Source: Cucumis sativus
Lineage: Eukaryota; Streptophyta; Magnoliopsida; Cucurbitales; Cucurbitaceae
Assembly: GCF_000004075.3 (NCBI RefSeq)
Contig: NC_026657.2
Location: forward strand, 31,714,408 to 31,778,407
DNA: 64,000 bases
Direction of reading: 5' to 3'
Made by a program: the position numbers and the translations under genes. This document shows positions 36,800-47,825 of the stretch, one piece after another. Every line of letters begins with the position of its first letter. Positions within the stretch are counted from its first letter, which is position 1. A model generated the notes under the pieces. That model did not search any database, was not told where the DNA came from, and saw only the letters and a program-made list of their open reading frames with translations.

Positions 36800-37376
36800 T
36801 TAGTAGTGAAAGAACATAGACGTTATACTCCACTACGGCAATCGCCGGAGCTGAAATTCAGGGCATGAGTCTTCGCCAGAGCATACCCAGCAAATCGGAA
36901 AAGCCCGCCGCCGCCGACCACTGGCATCATCTCTCACGGCGGACATAATCGTATTCCGCCCCAAGATGCTCAAATAACTCCCATTATATTTCCCTTCCAC
37001 AAACGGCGAAATTCATACCATTAAGAGCCCAAATTCCGTTTTCGACGCCCCCGCGTAAAATCCTTGAGCTTTTCCCAGCAATTTGACCCAATTTCCGGCC
37101 GTTCAGTCAGCGGATCATCCGTCATCACCACAGCGCCAAACAGAGTCCGTGAGGCATTGGACGACGGCGTGGAACGACAATCAGCGCCGTGGGTTCCGGC
37201 GCGCTGACATGTCATGGAAGTAAAAGTGGAGATGACTCAGCTTCTCCGCCGCGAATGCCGAGCTTTTCCGGTGACAGAACGGTGTCGGATGCGGCGAGGA
37301 GGGAGGTAAGGAAGAGAGAGAAAAAAGTGGCAGCTGCGACGGCGGTGGAGGGCATGGGGATGAGAATTGGAGCCAT
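36800..37376 (-). pseudogene. Dirigent protein gene, unit C (frame-broken)
   Basis: Read on the minus strand from the ATG at 37376, the order of blocks is a hydrophobic signal peptide (AVAAATFFSLFLTSLLAA), KLSHLHFYFHD, SSNASRTLFGAVVMTDDPLT, a glycine-rich block near the C-terminus and VEYNVYV. These are the conserved segments of plant dirigent proteins, secreted proteins that guide stereoselective phenoxy-radical coupling in lignan synthesis. The span of 577 bp fits a single-exon ~190-residue protein. Several one- or two-base indels move the frame: the piece with the FGAVVMTDDPLTE block is in a different frame from the signal peptide, and the end reads VYVLS instead of VYVFHY because of one extra A. 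Copy D is broken at other positions, so an intact gene probably existed recently. Confidence 0.8.
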
Positions 37377-39000
37377 GGGAGTGGAGGAATTTGAAAGTAT
37401 TTAAAACGGTGGAATTTCATTAATAATGAATTGTGTTTGATATAAACGGCGAGAAGAAAGTAAAAGGTATTGCGTAGGTGGATGGGTCCTTTGTGGTTCG
37501 ACTTCTAAAGGAAAACAACAAAAAGAAATAATAGGATTTTTTATATTTACAAAATATATTAAAATTATTTTAAAAGATATAGAGTTATTTGTTCTCAGTT
37601 CTTCATTTATTTATCACTATTTCATTATAGAAGCAAACAGAAAGACATTGCCTTCGAAACTTATAAATCTTTGTTGAAACGTTTGATTTACTTCAAGAAA
37701 TAAAATGCCTTCTTATTGAAATTTTCTAATTCTACTTAGTAACTTTAAAAACTAAACTTATTTCTCTCCTTTGCACAAACATGATTTTGATTTCTAAATT
37801 TTTTATTTTATGTTTTACTATGATATAATAGAATATCAATTCATCTTTTATGTCAATGTTAAACTTGGAAAAAATATGAAAATATGATAAAAATATTGTG
37901 ATGTTGATGGAGATTTAATAATATGTCACCTAGCTTCTTTTGAAATTCAAGAAGTAAACAAACACGAAGCGTGAATTAAAATTAGGATATGCGTTTTTAT
38001 CAATTTTTTGAAATAATAAATAAAATGCTACTTTTTCCAGCTACTCCATTGGTAACATTTAAAAACAATTTTATGTTTTAATTTTCATAATTATGAAAGG
38101 CATCAAACAAATAATTTATTTATCCTTCTTCCATTGTATATTAACCAATTTGGTAGATTTAGATGTAAATTATACGTAGGTAGGATGCTCTATGTTTCAA
38201 ATACTTAGTCTTTTACTCAATTATTTATTAAGAGCAATGCATTAATACATTAACGATGAATTGAAATGATAAATTTAGAAACAATTTTTATAATACAAAT
38301 TGGATCTAAGATCTAGAACACAAAATTTCTTGATCTTCAATCACATATTGCAATTGATTAAGCTCTTCAAAAATTTAAAAAATCATATATTTTTAAACCT
38401 CTCTTGAGTAATTCACACTAAAAAAAACCAAGGAGACTTGGAGGGATTCCAATAGTTTATAACAAACTTTTATACAAATTTGAAGCAAGGGAGACTTGGA
38501 GGATTCCGATAGTTTATAACAAACTTTTAATAATATAAAGTTAAGATTTGAATTAAAAATGGCAGTAGACTCGAAAAATCTTAAATAACTTTTGAAGATC
38601 TATAAATTAAAAATGAAGAGTATCGATTTGGTTTTTAAAAATTAAGTTTATAAATACTACTTTTTATTCGTAAATTTATTTATTTATCCAACTCAAATTT
38701 AGGTAAGATTGTGTTTTTTTAAAATTTATTTTGTTTAAAATTTTGATTAAGAATATGAGAACTTTTCTAAAAATGTAAAAAGTATACTCTATGATTAATT
38801 TTTTCAGAAATAGAAACTAAAATAAAAAGTAATTTATTTTAGAAAATAAAAACAAATTATTTGAAAAACAAATATTTTTCTGAGGTCAATGGATCAAAAT
38901 TTGTGATTAAATCTTTTTTTTAGGTTAAAAACCCTTTGAAAATGAATGGTCAATTATACCCCCGGATCTTCGTCGTCGTTGGTTAACTCAATTTCCCGTT
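37377..39000. other. Unit C spacer between dirigent gene and orphan fragment
   Basis: It begins with the dirigent promoter side (TATTTAAA near 37398) and continues as AT-rich DNA shared by all units. It includes the ~55-bp direct duplication around 38430-38530. No gene is visible. Confidence 0.55.
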
Positions 39001-39079
39001 CTCTCAGAACTGCAAACTGAAGACGGAACCGCGAATTCGTTGCCGAACAAAGATCTTCAGTGCGAGCTTCAGTCTAGAC

Positions 39080-39351
39080 ATGGGTACTAGAGAAGTTTAC
39101 GAACAGAAGCTAAGAAGAGGCAATCTCTACCATGAACCCACTATGAATCCAGGGCTCGGATCGCCTCGTTGCCCTCGCTGTTTTTCTCTTCTTAAACCCG
39201 ACCCTGTATTTGTCTCTTCTTCTTCTTCTATTAAGCACCTTCTACTACTTAGTTTTTAGTTTTGGGATTCATGTTTGAGTTTTACTGTGTTTTGATTCAG
39301 GATAAAAGTGAATGGGCCATCAATCCTGTTCTCCACGGTGTTACTGCTGTG
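39080..39351 (+). pseudogene. Orphan 5' gene fragment, unit C (two exons)
   Basis: Exon 1 is 39080-39205 and exon 2 is 39301-39351, phase 0, both open. It differs from the unit B copy by Q for H in YEQKL, P for H at the exon 1 end and G for C in VLHGVTAV. Later exons are missing and the second intron runs into the RPL21-D upstream region near 39660. Confidence 0.65.
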
Positions 39352-40244
39352 GTGAGTTGCCATCGTTCCGATCTTCGATTTTATTTGCTTTGAGAACACA
39401 TAATTTAATGGGTGCTTCTAGGTTTTTTGATCGTGTAGAGTTATAATTGAACTCTATGTTGTGTTTGTTTAATTGGTTCGGTCTTGAGTAGTTCATGAAC
39501 GTTTGTTGATCGATGATTTAGGAGTTTAATTCAATTCAGTTCTTGCTATTAGCAATTGGAGTATTCTATCTAACTCAATTCATGGTTTTCAAGGGACGTA
39601 AAAAATTGTAGGAATGAAGTTCGTGGTTTTCTTTTGGAAAAATCTTTATTTCTTCGCTAATTCAAAAAGAAGGTTATGAGATATTTTATTCTTATTTAAT
39701 AATTTTTTTTAATTATTAATTAAGAAAAAATAGCTAAATACTCACCTTTGAGTGAATTGTCAGAGAATTTAAATGAAGGTAAGAATGACAATCCAATGAT
39801 AAAATTTAACCTTCCAAATTTAGTGAGTACTTGAACTTGTCTAACAATAGTTAAATTATAGATCTAGAACCTAAAACTATTTTGGAAAATTATCGAAACA
39901 TCAATTTTTTTTTTAAAATGACTTAATTTTTGTATCAAATACTTAAAAATATATTCAAAACACAGTATTGTGTTTCAATTAAATTAAAATTAAACTCTAC
40001 ACATGATAATAATTTTTTTGACCATTTTTATTTTCTGAGGAAAAACTACAAAAATAGTTATAAATGTAGCCATTAGATTTAAAATAATTAAATTTTATAA
40101 TAATATAATTTTTAAAAATATAACATAATATGTTAAGTTCGAAATGATAGTAATCAAATATTAGTCACTATATTTATGATTTTTTAAAAATATAGTTATA
40201 TGACTATTCGTAAATTTGCTAACAGATTACATTTTGTGCTTTCT

Positions 40245-40318
40245 ATCTGGGCCCAGTTTAATTTATCCGGCCCATTAAAGAAGCCAATAAAAAACCTAGC
40301 CTCGAATTAGGGTTTCTT
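40245..40318 (+). promoter_or_regulatory. RPL21-D promoter: site II and telo-box motifs
   Basis: TCTGGGCCCAG, CCGGCCCATT and AATTAGGGTTTC are present in the same order as in the other copies, just upstream of the D leader. Confidence 0.7.
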
Positions 40319-40358
40319 CATTTTGTGAGAGAGTGTGAGAGAAAGTTCTGCTCCAATC

Positions 40359-41084
40359 ATGCCGGCCGGCCATGGACTTCGATCACGTACCAGAGACCTC
40401 TCGCCAGGCTTTCAGGAAGAAGGGTTACATTGCTTTGACTACCTACTTGAGGACGTACAAAATCGGTGATTATGTGGATATCAAGGTGAACGGCGCGTCC
40501 ACAAGGGTATGCCTCATAAATTTTACCATGGTGCCACAGGTCAGGTATGGAATGTCACAAAGCGCGCCATCGGTGTCGAGATCAAACAACAGGTTCGGGA
40601 TTCTTTTTTAAAATCTGTTATAGTTTTTAGAATGTATATGAATCTGGTGATTTAGGGTAATAGATTGTGTTTGGTTTTGATAGAATCTTAATTAGTTTTC
40701 GGACTCTGTTTTTCTTATTAAAACTTGTGAATCTTAATGTATGTTCTAGTTTGATGGGTTCTGGAATCTGCTTTTTTTTTTTTTTTTAGTATTAAACTTG
40801 TGATTTTGGGAATGAATTTTTTGTAGGTCGGGAACAGAATTATTAAGAAAAGAATTCATGTGAGAGTGGAGCACGTGCAGCCTTCTCGATGCACGGAGGA
40901 ATTTCGCTTGAGGAAGGTGAAGAATGATGAGCTGAAGGCTGAAGCCAAGGCCAAAGGCGCAGTCATCTGCACCAAGAGGCAACCGGAAGGCCCCAAACCA
41001 GGGTTCATGGTTGAAGGAGCTCTGATGGAGACTGTGACTCCCATTCCATACGATGTGGTTAATGATCTCAAAGGTGGCTATTAG
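40359..41084 (+). pseudogene. RPL21: RPL21 copy D: exon 1 with three one-base losses
   Basis: Exon 1 (40359-40592) is 234 bp instead of 237. Compared with copies C and E it lacks a T in CCTCTTCGCC, a C in AGGCCTTTC and a C in GGCGCCGTCC. Further small rearrangements are GTGCCACAGG for GTCGCACAGG and ATCAAACAAC for ATCAACAAAC. The three losses cancel overall, but the stretch between them is out of frame, so the first exon would encode scrambled residues. Exon 2 (40827-41084) is intact and identical in protein to copies C and E. All losses are in short homopolymers, so consensus error is as likely as decay. Confidence 0.85.
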
Positions 41085-43032
41085 AATTTTCATCTCTTTG
41101 AACTTTTGCCTTGTTTTGTGAGTCTTATTTTTGTTTGATCTTTGCAACTGCTCTAATGTACAATTTCTCAGATTATGCTTCTAAATTTTGGAAACAGAAC
41201 TTATAGAATTGAATTGTTTCTTAGTTTCTAGTTTTCGTCACCCTGTAGTTTTAGTTTATTCAAAGATGTTCTTGTTTCGATTATTTCCATTGAACCATAT
41301 TTCTTAAACTAACTAATCTTTCTATTCTTAATCACCATCCAATTTTGATAACAAAAAGAGTTTTTAAAACTAATTTGAGTTTCAAACATTCTTACTTTTT
41401 TGATATTACTAATGACAGAATGTTTATCACTGAAATTTATTTGATATGTCAATCAATTGTGTTTTGGTTGCTTATTGTTTGGTTTATGTTCCCAAATATT
41501 GTTATCGGTGAATAAAACTACGAGGAGTTCGCTTGAGTATATGATAGTAAACTAATGATTTTTAGTGAAAAAGTGGAGTATTAAGGTTGGTAACTCTCGA
41601 ACATCCTTTGACCATTATAATAAGTTCATTGTTGTAGATTTTATCCAATTGTAATATGTTACACCATTTATAATTGTATGGAACAGATGTTCTTGATTGA
41701 TTATATTTGAGAGAACCTTAATATGTATGTGGAATTTTAATTGTTTTATTTATGTTTTATAAATAAGGTTCATTTCGTAATCAACTATCAATATAATTTG
41801 GAATTTTAAAACCTACCCTTTTGAAAGTGTTATTTTATTTTTGTGTCAAATTTAATAACATTTTCGTTATTGAGATAGAGATTTGAATTCTAACTAGTTC
41901 TTGTAGTTTTATTTGCCATAAATTGCCGACACATGTGGTGTGACTGTAATATCACAAAATTCATAACCATTCAGGCCATTGGCATGTAGAAAATTGATTG
42001 TCCTGTAAGTTATGTGATTTTTAAATGATGATGTGATTTCTCCATTTAAGTTAGTAGCACAAAAATTTGGGAATTTTCAATCTGTAATTATGATCGGCTC
42101 GAGTTATTGACTCTCTTTTGAATATGTTGGCTAGTTTTAATCTTCTGTTTCAAAATGATTGAACGGTCTTTGTATGTCTCATATTCAAAGATCAAACATT
42201 TTATATGATAAATTGCTAGAAATAGTGAAGGGTTTTTCGATTTTCAAGTGTATTCATTGGAGTTTTGTCATAGTAATTTAGCTTCGAAAAAACTCATTCA
42301 AGTGGTTAAAAATGTGATTGGACATTCGATTCTGCATATGAGAGTTTTGAAAGAAAATGTCGGTGCAGACTAATTAGTGATGTATGGTATGCCTTGGTTT
42401 CTATCTAATATGAAGTTCGGAAGTTTGGTGATTATTAGAAAACACATTCCCTTTTTTCGACTTTAAACACTTGTGGTCTTAGATGAGATTAGAAATGTAC
42501 ATCCTGAACTTTTGAATAACTCTTAATTCAAACTTTATGGTGATAATACTAAATAGAAATAGTATGATCACTTTAAGTAACAACAATTACTCATGACTCA
42601 TTCTTTTTGTTTTGATTTTGGTTGGGTTGTATCCACACGGATGTTCTTTATATTCCATTAGTTATAAAAGATTGCTGCTCCATACAATTTTCCATCATGA
42701 CCATATGTTCTTTATATTCCATTAGTTATAAAAGATTGCTGCTCATACAATTTTCCATCATGACCAATAAATAATGGTGATCGGAACGATAATTAAAATA
42801 ATAGAAAAACTAAAATAGAATAAAGTTTAGATACCAAATCTATAAATTTAAATTCTATTATTTAATTTAAATTTTGTGAACCACTCAAACAATATTTTGA
42901 ACTTAAGCCTAAGGTTCACTTTAATATTATGGTCACCACATAAACTTTATTAAAGAAAAAGAGAGGAAAAAGGAAAAATTCCCAAATACTTTTTCTCAAA
43001 AAAAAGAAGAAGAAGAAGGGAAAATCCTTTGT
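41085..43032. other. Unit D spacer between RPL21 and dirigent gene
   Basis: Near-identical to 34841-36799, differing mostly by one-base indels. It includes the ~63-bp tandem duplication at about 42643-42770. No gene is visible. Confidence 0.6.
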
Positions 43033-43609
43033 TTAGTAGTGAAAGACATAGACGTTATACTCCACTACGGCATCGCCGAGCTGAAATTCAGGGCATGAGT
43101 CTTCGCCGAGCATACCCACGAGCAAATCGGAAAAGCCCGCCGCCGCCGACCACTGGCATCTCTCTCACGGCGGACATAATCGTATTCCGCCCAAGATGCT
43201 CAATAACTCCCATTATATTTCCCTTCCACAAACGCGAAATTCATTACCATTAAGAGCCCAAATTCCGTTTTCGACGCCCCGCGTAAAATCCTTGAGCTTT
43301 TCCCAGCAATTTTGACCCAATTTCCGGCCCGTTCAGTCAGCGGATCATCCGTCATCACCACAGCGCCAAACAGAGTCCGTGAGGCATTGGACGACGGCGG
43401 TGGAACGACAATCAGCGCCGTGGGGTTCCGGCCGCTGACGATGTCATGAAGTAAAAGTGGAGATGACTCAGCTTCTCCCGCCGCCGAATGCCGAGCTTTT
43501 CCGGTGACAGAACGGTGTCGGATGCGGCGAGGAGGGAGGTAAGGAAGAGAGAGAAAAAAGTGGCAGCTGCGACGGCGGTGAGGGCATGGGGATGAGAATT
43601 GGAAGCCAT
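43033..43609 (-). pseudogene. Dirigent protein gene, unit D (frame-broken)
   Basis: The minus-strand ATG at 43609 opens MASNSHPHALTAVAAATFF, a signal peptide with a hydrophobic core, and stays in frame to HLHFYF. There one C is missing from TTCCATGAC and the frame is lost. The rest of the dirigent domain is present in other frames and ends cleanly with VEYNVYVFHY and TAA (43033-43035). The C-terminal end that is broken in unit C is intact here, and the HFYFHD site that is broken here is intact in unit C. A secreted dirigent protein involved in lignan or lignin-like coupling is the family role; expression of either copy as a full protein is doubtful if the sequence is accurate. Confidence 0.8.
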
Positions 43610-44221
43610 GGGAGTGGAGGAATTTGAAAGTATTTAAAACGGTGGAATTTCATTAATAATGAATTGTGTTTGATATTAAACGGCGAGAAGAAAAGTAAAA
43701 GGTATTGGCGTAGGTGGATGGGTCCTTTGTGGTTCGACTTCTAAAGGAAACAACAAAAAGAAATAATAATTTTATATTTACAAAATATATTAAAATTATT
43801 TTTAAAAGATATAGAGTTATTTGTTCTCAGTTCTTCATTTATTTATCACTATTTCATTATAGAAGCAAACAAGAAAGACATTGCCTTCGAAACTTATAAA
43901 TCTTTGTTGAAACGTTTGATTTACTTCAAGAAATAAAATGCCTTCTTATTGAAATTTTCTAATTCTACTTAGTAACTTTAAAAAACTAAACTTATTTCTC
44001 TCCTTTGCACAACATGATTTTGATTTTCTAAATTTTTTATTTTATGTTTTACTATGATATAATAGAATATCAATTCATCTTTTATGTCAATGTTAAACTT
44101 GAAAAATATGAAAAATTGATAAAATATTGTGATGTTGATGGAGATTAATAATATGTCACCTAGCTTCTTTTGAAATTCAAGAAGTAAACAAACACGAAGC
44201 CGCGTGAATTAAAATTAGGAT

Positions 44222-44226
44222 ATGCG
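44222..44226 (+). other. Left target-site duplication ATGCG
   Basis: ATGCG directly precedes the 5' LTR and recurs directly after the 3' LTR at 57789-57793. Joining the flanks at this site restores the spacer sequence seen in unit C (GGATATGCGTTTTTATC). Confidence 0.95.
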
Positions 44227-44554
44227 TGTTGAATAAGAAATTTTGAGACCAATCACAAGTTGCCACATCATTTATTAAGTTAATGATGAAAAGTACAAAT
44301 AATTAAATTTGGACTAATTAAAATTGACACATGCCCAAATTAAAGAGTTAAAATAAATAAATTGGTCATTCTAATAATGCCACATGTTTTCATATTAATC
44401 GTTGATTAAGTTAATCATTTTAGTTCAATTAAGCCAAAAAAAATAAGCTTAATTGAGCCCAAAGACTAAATATAACTAAGTCCATATGGTTGAGCCCATG
44501 GGTCTGGTCCATGGACCAACCAAGTTCAAACCCATAAAGCCCACCAGTGAACTC

Positions 44555-44562
44555 TATAAATA
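44555..44562 (+). promoter_or_regulatory. TATA box of the retrotransposon LTR
   Basis: TATAAATA inside CTCTATAAATAGAGG, an inverted-symmetric context, placed as expected for the LTR promoter. The same box is at 57126-57133 in the 3' LTR. Confidence 0.7.
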
Positions 44563-44732
44563 GAGGAATTCTCCTCATTTGCAGGGGTTGGAAAATTTTG
44601 ACTCTTGAAGATCTAGAGAGAATTCTTCCAAAAGCTAGAAGACTCCCTAACTTCTGAAGTTGACCACCCTCGAAGATTGAAGCTGTTTTGAAGATACAAA
44701 CTTTCTTCCAAGACTCCAACTTCAAGACATCA

Positions 44733-45090
44733 CGTGCTCCGCTTCCTCAAATCAAGCGTAAGCATTCAACCAACTTGAAGAAATCACGTGCTCCGCTTCT
44801 CCAAATCAAGCGTAGACGTTCAACAAACTTCAAGACATCACGTGCTCCGCTTCTCCAAATCAAGCGTAGACGTTCAACAAACTTCAAGAACATCACGTGC
44901 TCCGCTTCCTCAAATCAAGCGTAAGCATTCAACCAACTTGAAGAAATCACGTGCTCCGCTTCTAAATCAAGCGTAGACGTTCAACAAACTTCAAGAACAT
45001 CACGTGCTCCGCTTCTCCAAATCAAGCGTAGACGTTCAACAAACTTCAAGAACATCACGTGCTCCGCTTCCTCCAAATCAAGCGTAGACA
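44733..45090 (+). repeat. ~53-bp tandem array in the 5' LTR, each unit with CACGTG
   Basis: Seven units of about 50-54 bp share ATCACGTGCTCCGCTTC, CAAATCAAGCGTAGACGTTC and AACAAACTTCAAGA. The palindrome CACGTG, a G-box/E-box core, is present in every unit. The array is downstream of the TATA box, so it would be transcribed as leader. Confidence 0.85.
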
Positions 45091-45220
45091 TACAGTTGAG
45101 AGAGAATCAGAGGATCAAATTCTAGAGATTGAACCGCATCGCATCAAATCAACAAAAATACAACATCAACCAAGTTAAGTCCACGAATTAAATTTCTCCG
45201 GAAATCTCGTGCGAACAAAT

Positions 45221-45235
45221 TGGCACGCCCAGTGG
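45221..45235 (+). other. Primer binding site
   Basis: TGGCACGCCCAGTGG begins 3 bp after the 5' LTR and starts with TGG, complementary to the CCA end of a tRNA. I do not assign the tRNA species. Confidence 0.7.
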
Positions 45236-45287
45236 ACCATCTCTACCTCTCATCTCTCTCTCATCATCTAGATCTACAAGCAAATCA

Positions 45288-47006
45288 ATGGCATCAAAGA
45301 AAGCTGCATCCAAATCTTCAGCTGCAAGCGACACCTACACGGGACCTATCACCCGTAGTCGTTCCAGGGGATCATCCAAGGGCAAGCCAAGGTTCCGCCA
45401 TCGCGCAGAGCATCCTGAAGCAATTGATGGAATCTCCTAAAGCTGGAATTGTCATCAAGGAAAATCCTCTATATAACGATTATGATTCTGCCTCTAGCAG
45501 GTCACTGAAAGAAGCACACCCAGATGTGATGTTGACGATGATCCGTCAGATCGAGACTGCCATGGCGGAGATGGAGAGAAAAATTAATCTCCTGATGAAG
45601 GTTGTTGATGAACGAGACCACGAAATTGCAGCTTTAAAGGAGCAGATGCAGACTCGTGAAACTGCTGAATCGAGTCAAACTCCTGTCGTTAAAGTTGATG
45701 ACAAAGGGAAGAACGTGTACAAGAAAATCAGCCACAACAACAATCAACTTCTGTGGCTTCTCTCTCGGTTCAACAATTACAAGATATGATCACAAGCTCC
45801 ATCAGAGCACAATATGGAGGCCCATCTCAGACTTCTTTCATGTACTCTAAACCATACACCAAAAGAATCGACAACTTGAGAATGCCGCTTGGATATCAGC
45901 CTCCAAAATTCCAGCAGTTTGACGGAAAGGGCAATCCAAAACAGCACGTTGCTCACTTCGTCGAAACATGTGAGAATGCAGGATCAAGAGGAGATCAACT
46001 AGTCAGACAATTTGTTCGAAGCTTGAAAGGAAATGCTTTTGAATGGTATACTGATCTGGAGCCAGAAAGCATTGAGAGTTGGGAACAACTAGAAAAGGAG
46101 TTTCTCAATCGCTTCTACAGCACCAGGCGTACTGTAAGCATGATGGAGCTTACAAATACGAAACAAAGAAAGGGAGAACCAGTCATCGACTACATCAATA
46201 GATGGAGAGCTCTAAGTCTTGACTGTAAAGATCGGCTCACCGAACTGTCGGCTGTAGAAATGTGCACCCAAGGCATGCACTGGGGACTCCTCTACATTTT
46301 GCAGGGAATAAAGCCCCGCACATTTGAAGAACTGGCAACTCGAGCTCATGATATGGAGTTGAGCATCGCCAGTAGAGGAACTAAAGATTTTCTTGTTCCT
46401 GAAGTAAAGAAAGATAAGAAAGAGATGAAAGGTGCTGAAAAGATAGTGAAAAGCACCACGAAAGAATCTATGGTCGTAACAAACCCCGCTGAAATTCTCC
46501 AAAGGAAAGGAAGCGAGGGTTGAAAAGAAGGATGATGGAAGCGAAAGGCGACGTCTGACTTTAAAAGAAAGGCAGGAAAAAGTTTACCCATTTCCTGATT
46601 CAGATATCGCTGACATGCTAGAGCAACTACTAGAGAAGCAGCTGATCCAGCTGCCAGAATGTAAACGACCTGAGCAAGCAGGAAAGGTAGATGATCCCAA
46701 TTACTGCAAGTATCATCGGGTCATCAGTCATCCAGTAGAGAAATGCTTCGTGCTGAAGGAGCTAATTCTAAGGTTGGCTCGTGAGAAAAGGATGAGCTAG
46801 ATTTGGAGGAAGTAGCTCAAACAAACCACGCTGAAGTGACGATAATGTCTGAGGCTTCTTTCGTCGAGATTGATTTTTGAGCAAAGGAAAAGCTTGGTCC
46901 AGTTCGGGACCTTTGAGCCTATAGTTGTCCATTCTTTCAGGAAATCTCATACGAGGATCCTCAAGGAGAGAAAAGACCAATTGAAGAAGACGATGAAGGG
47001 TGGATA
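45288..47006 (+). pseudogene. gag: Retrotransposon gag region (frame-broken)
   Basis: The probable start at 45288 opens MASKKAASKSS and loses its frame within about 100 bp. The continuation lies in the +1 frame and contains a coiled-coil-like acidic/basic segment (45430-45660). The main capsid block is open at 45753-46523 and contains HVAHFVETCENAGSRGDQLV and NAFEWYTDLEP, typical of the plant retrotransposon gag domain. A further piece at 46615-46800 has a zinc-knuckle-like CKYHRVISHPVEKC, in which the second ligand is His instead of Cys. At least three frame changes separate these pieces. Gag packages the element RNA into particles; as written it is not one continuous protein. Confidence 0.85.
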
Positions 47007-47825
47007 GTGGTGACCCACCGAAAGAAAAGACAGTCGATCCCGACCCAAAGAGAGTCTCGCTCTTACCAAAACTATAGAAGAGGAAATAAGACTCAAAAGA
47101 ATAAGAAAAAGAAGAAGACTCATAAGCTTAAGCTCGTACATAATGAAGACATGAATTTCTCTCGACCTCAACGCTTAGTGACCTTGGCAGACTTCCTTCC
47201 AAAAAGCTTCCTTTGTGATCATCAGGATGAAGACCCAGAAGTCGTTGCGTGTCATGCTATCAACACAACGGAGGAAGAAATAATCCCTCCAAGATCACTA
47301 GAAGGAGAGGGAGTATCAAAAGACCTTTCAAGGTTTAATGTAGAGGATCTATTATCACTTCCTCAAGAGACCAAAACCATCCTTATTGATGCATTGCTAA
47401 ATTCAAGAGCATCAAGTTCGAGTACTCCGACTATGACATATGAGAGTGGTTCTTATTGTATGTCTATAGACTTCTCAGATGAGGATTTGTTGTTGGGATC
47501 TAAACTTCATAATAGACCTTTGTATGTTTCTGGATACGTTCGAGAACAGAGAGTCGATCGAATCCTCATTGATAATGGCTCAGCTGTCAACATAATGCCA
47601 AAGTCGACTATGTGGCAATTAGGCATCTTGATGGACGAGCTCTCAAATAGCAAGCTAGTAATTCAAGGTTTTAACCAAGGTAGCCAAAGAGCAATAGGCA
47701 TGATACGGTTAGAACTCATAATTGGCGACCTAAAGGCCAGTGCATTGTTTCATGTCATAGACTCAAGGACTACTTACAAGTTGTTACTAGGGCGTCCTTG
47801 GATTCATGGAACGGAAACGGAGTAG
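47007..47825 (+). pseudogene. Retrotransposon aspartic protease region
   Basis: An open frame of 272 codons with a lysine-rich start and a retropepsin-like domain. The active-site motif is IDNGSAVNIMP near residue 189, followed by a LLGRPWIH block that marks the end of retroviral-type proteases. D-N-G-S replaces the more usual D-T/S-G. It would mature the Gag-Pol polyprotein. It ends in a stop right after the LLGRPWIH block because of a small insertion around 47810, and the sequence continues in another frame. Confidence 0.8.

Larger units (their letters stand above)
44227..45217 (+). repeat. 5' long terminal repeat
   Basis: The LTR is matched by 56794-57788. It holds a TATA box (TATAAATA, 44555-44562) about 340 bp in, so U3 is short and R/U5 starts near 44590. 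The downstream part is filled by a ~53-bp tandem array. Confidence 0.95.

Noticed and set aside
44429-44725. Minus-strand open frame in the LTR, repeated at 57036-57305
   Set aside because: Shadow of the LTR and its leader array; the frame is interrupted differently in the two LTRs and shows no protein family.
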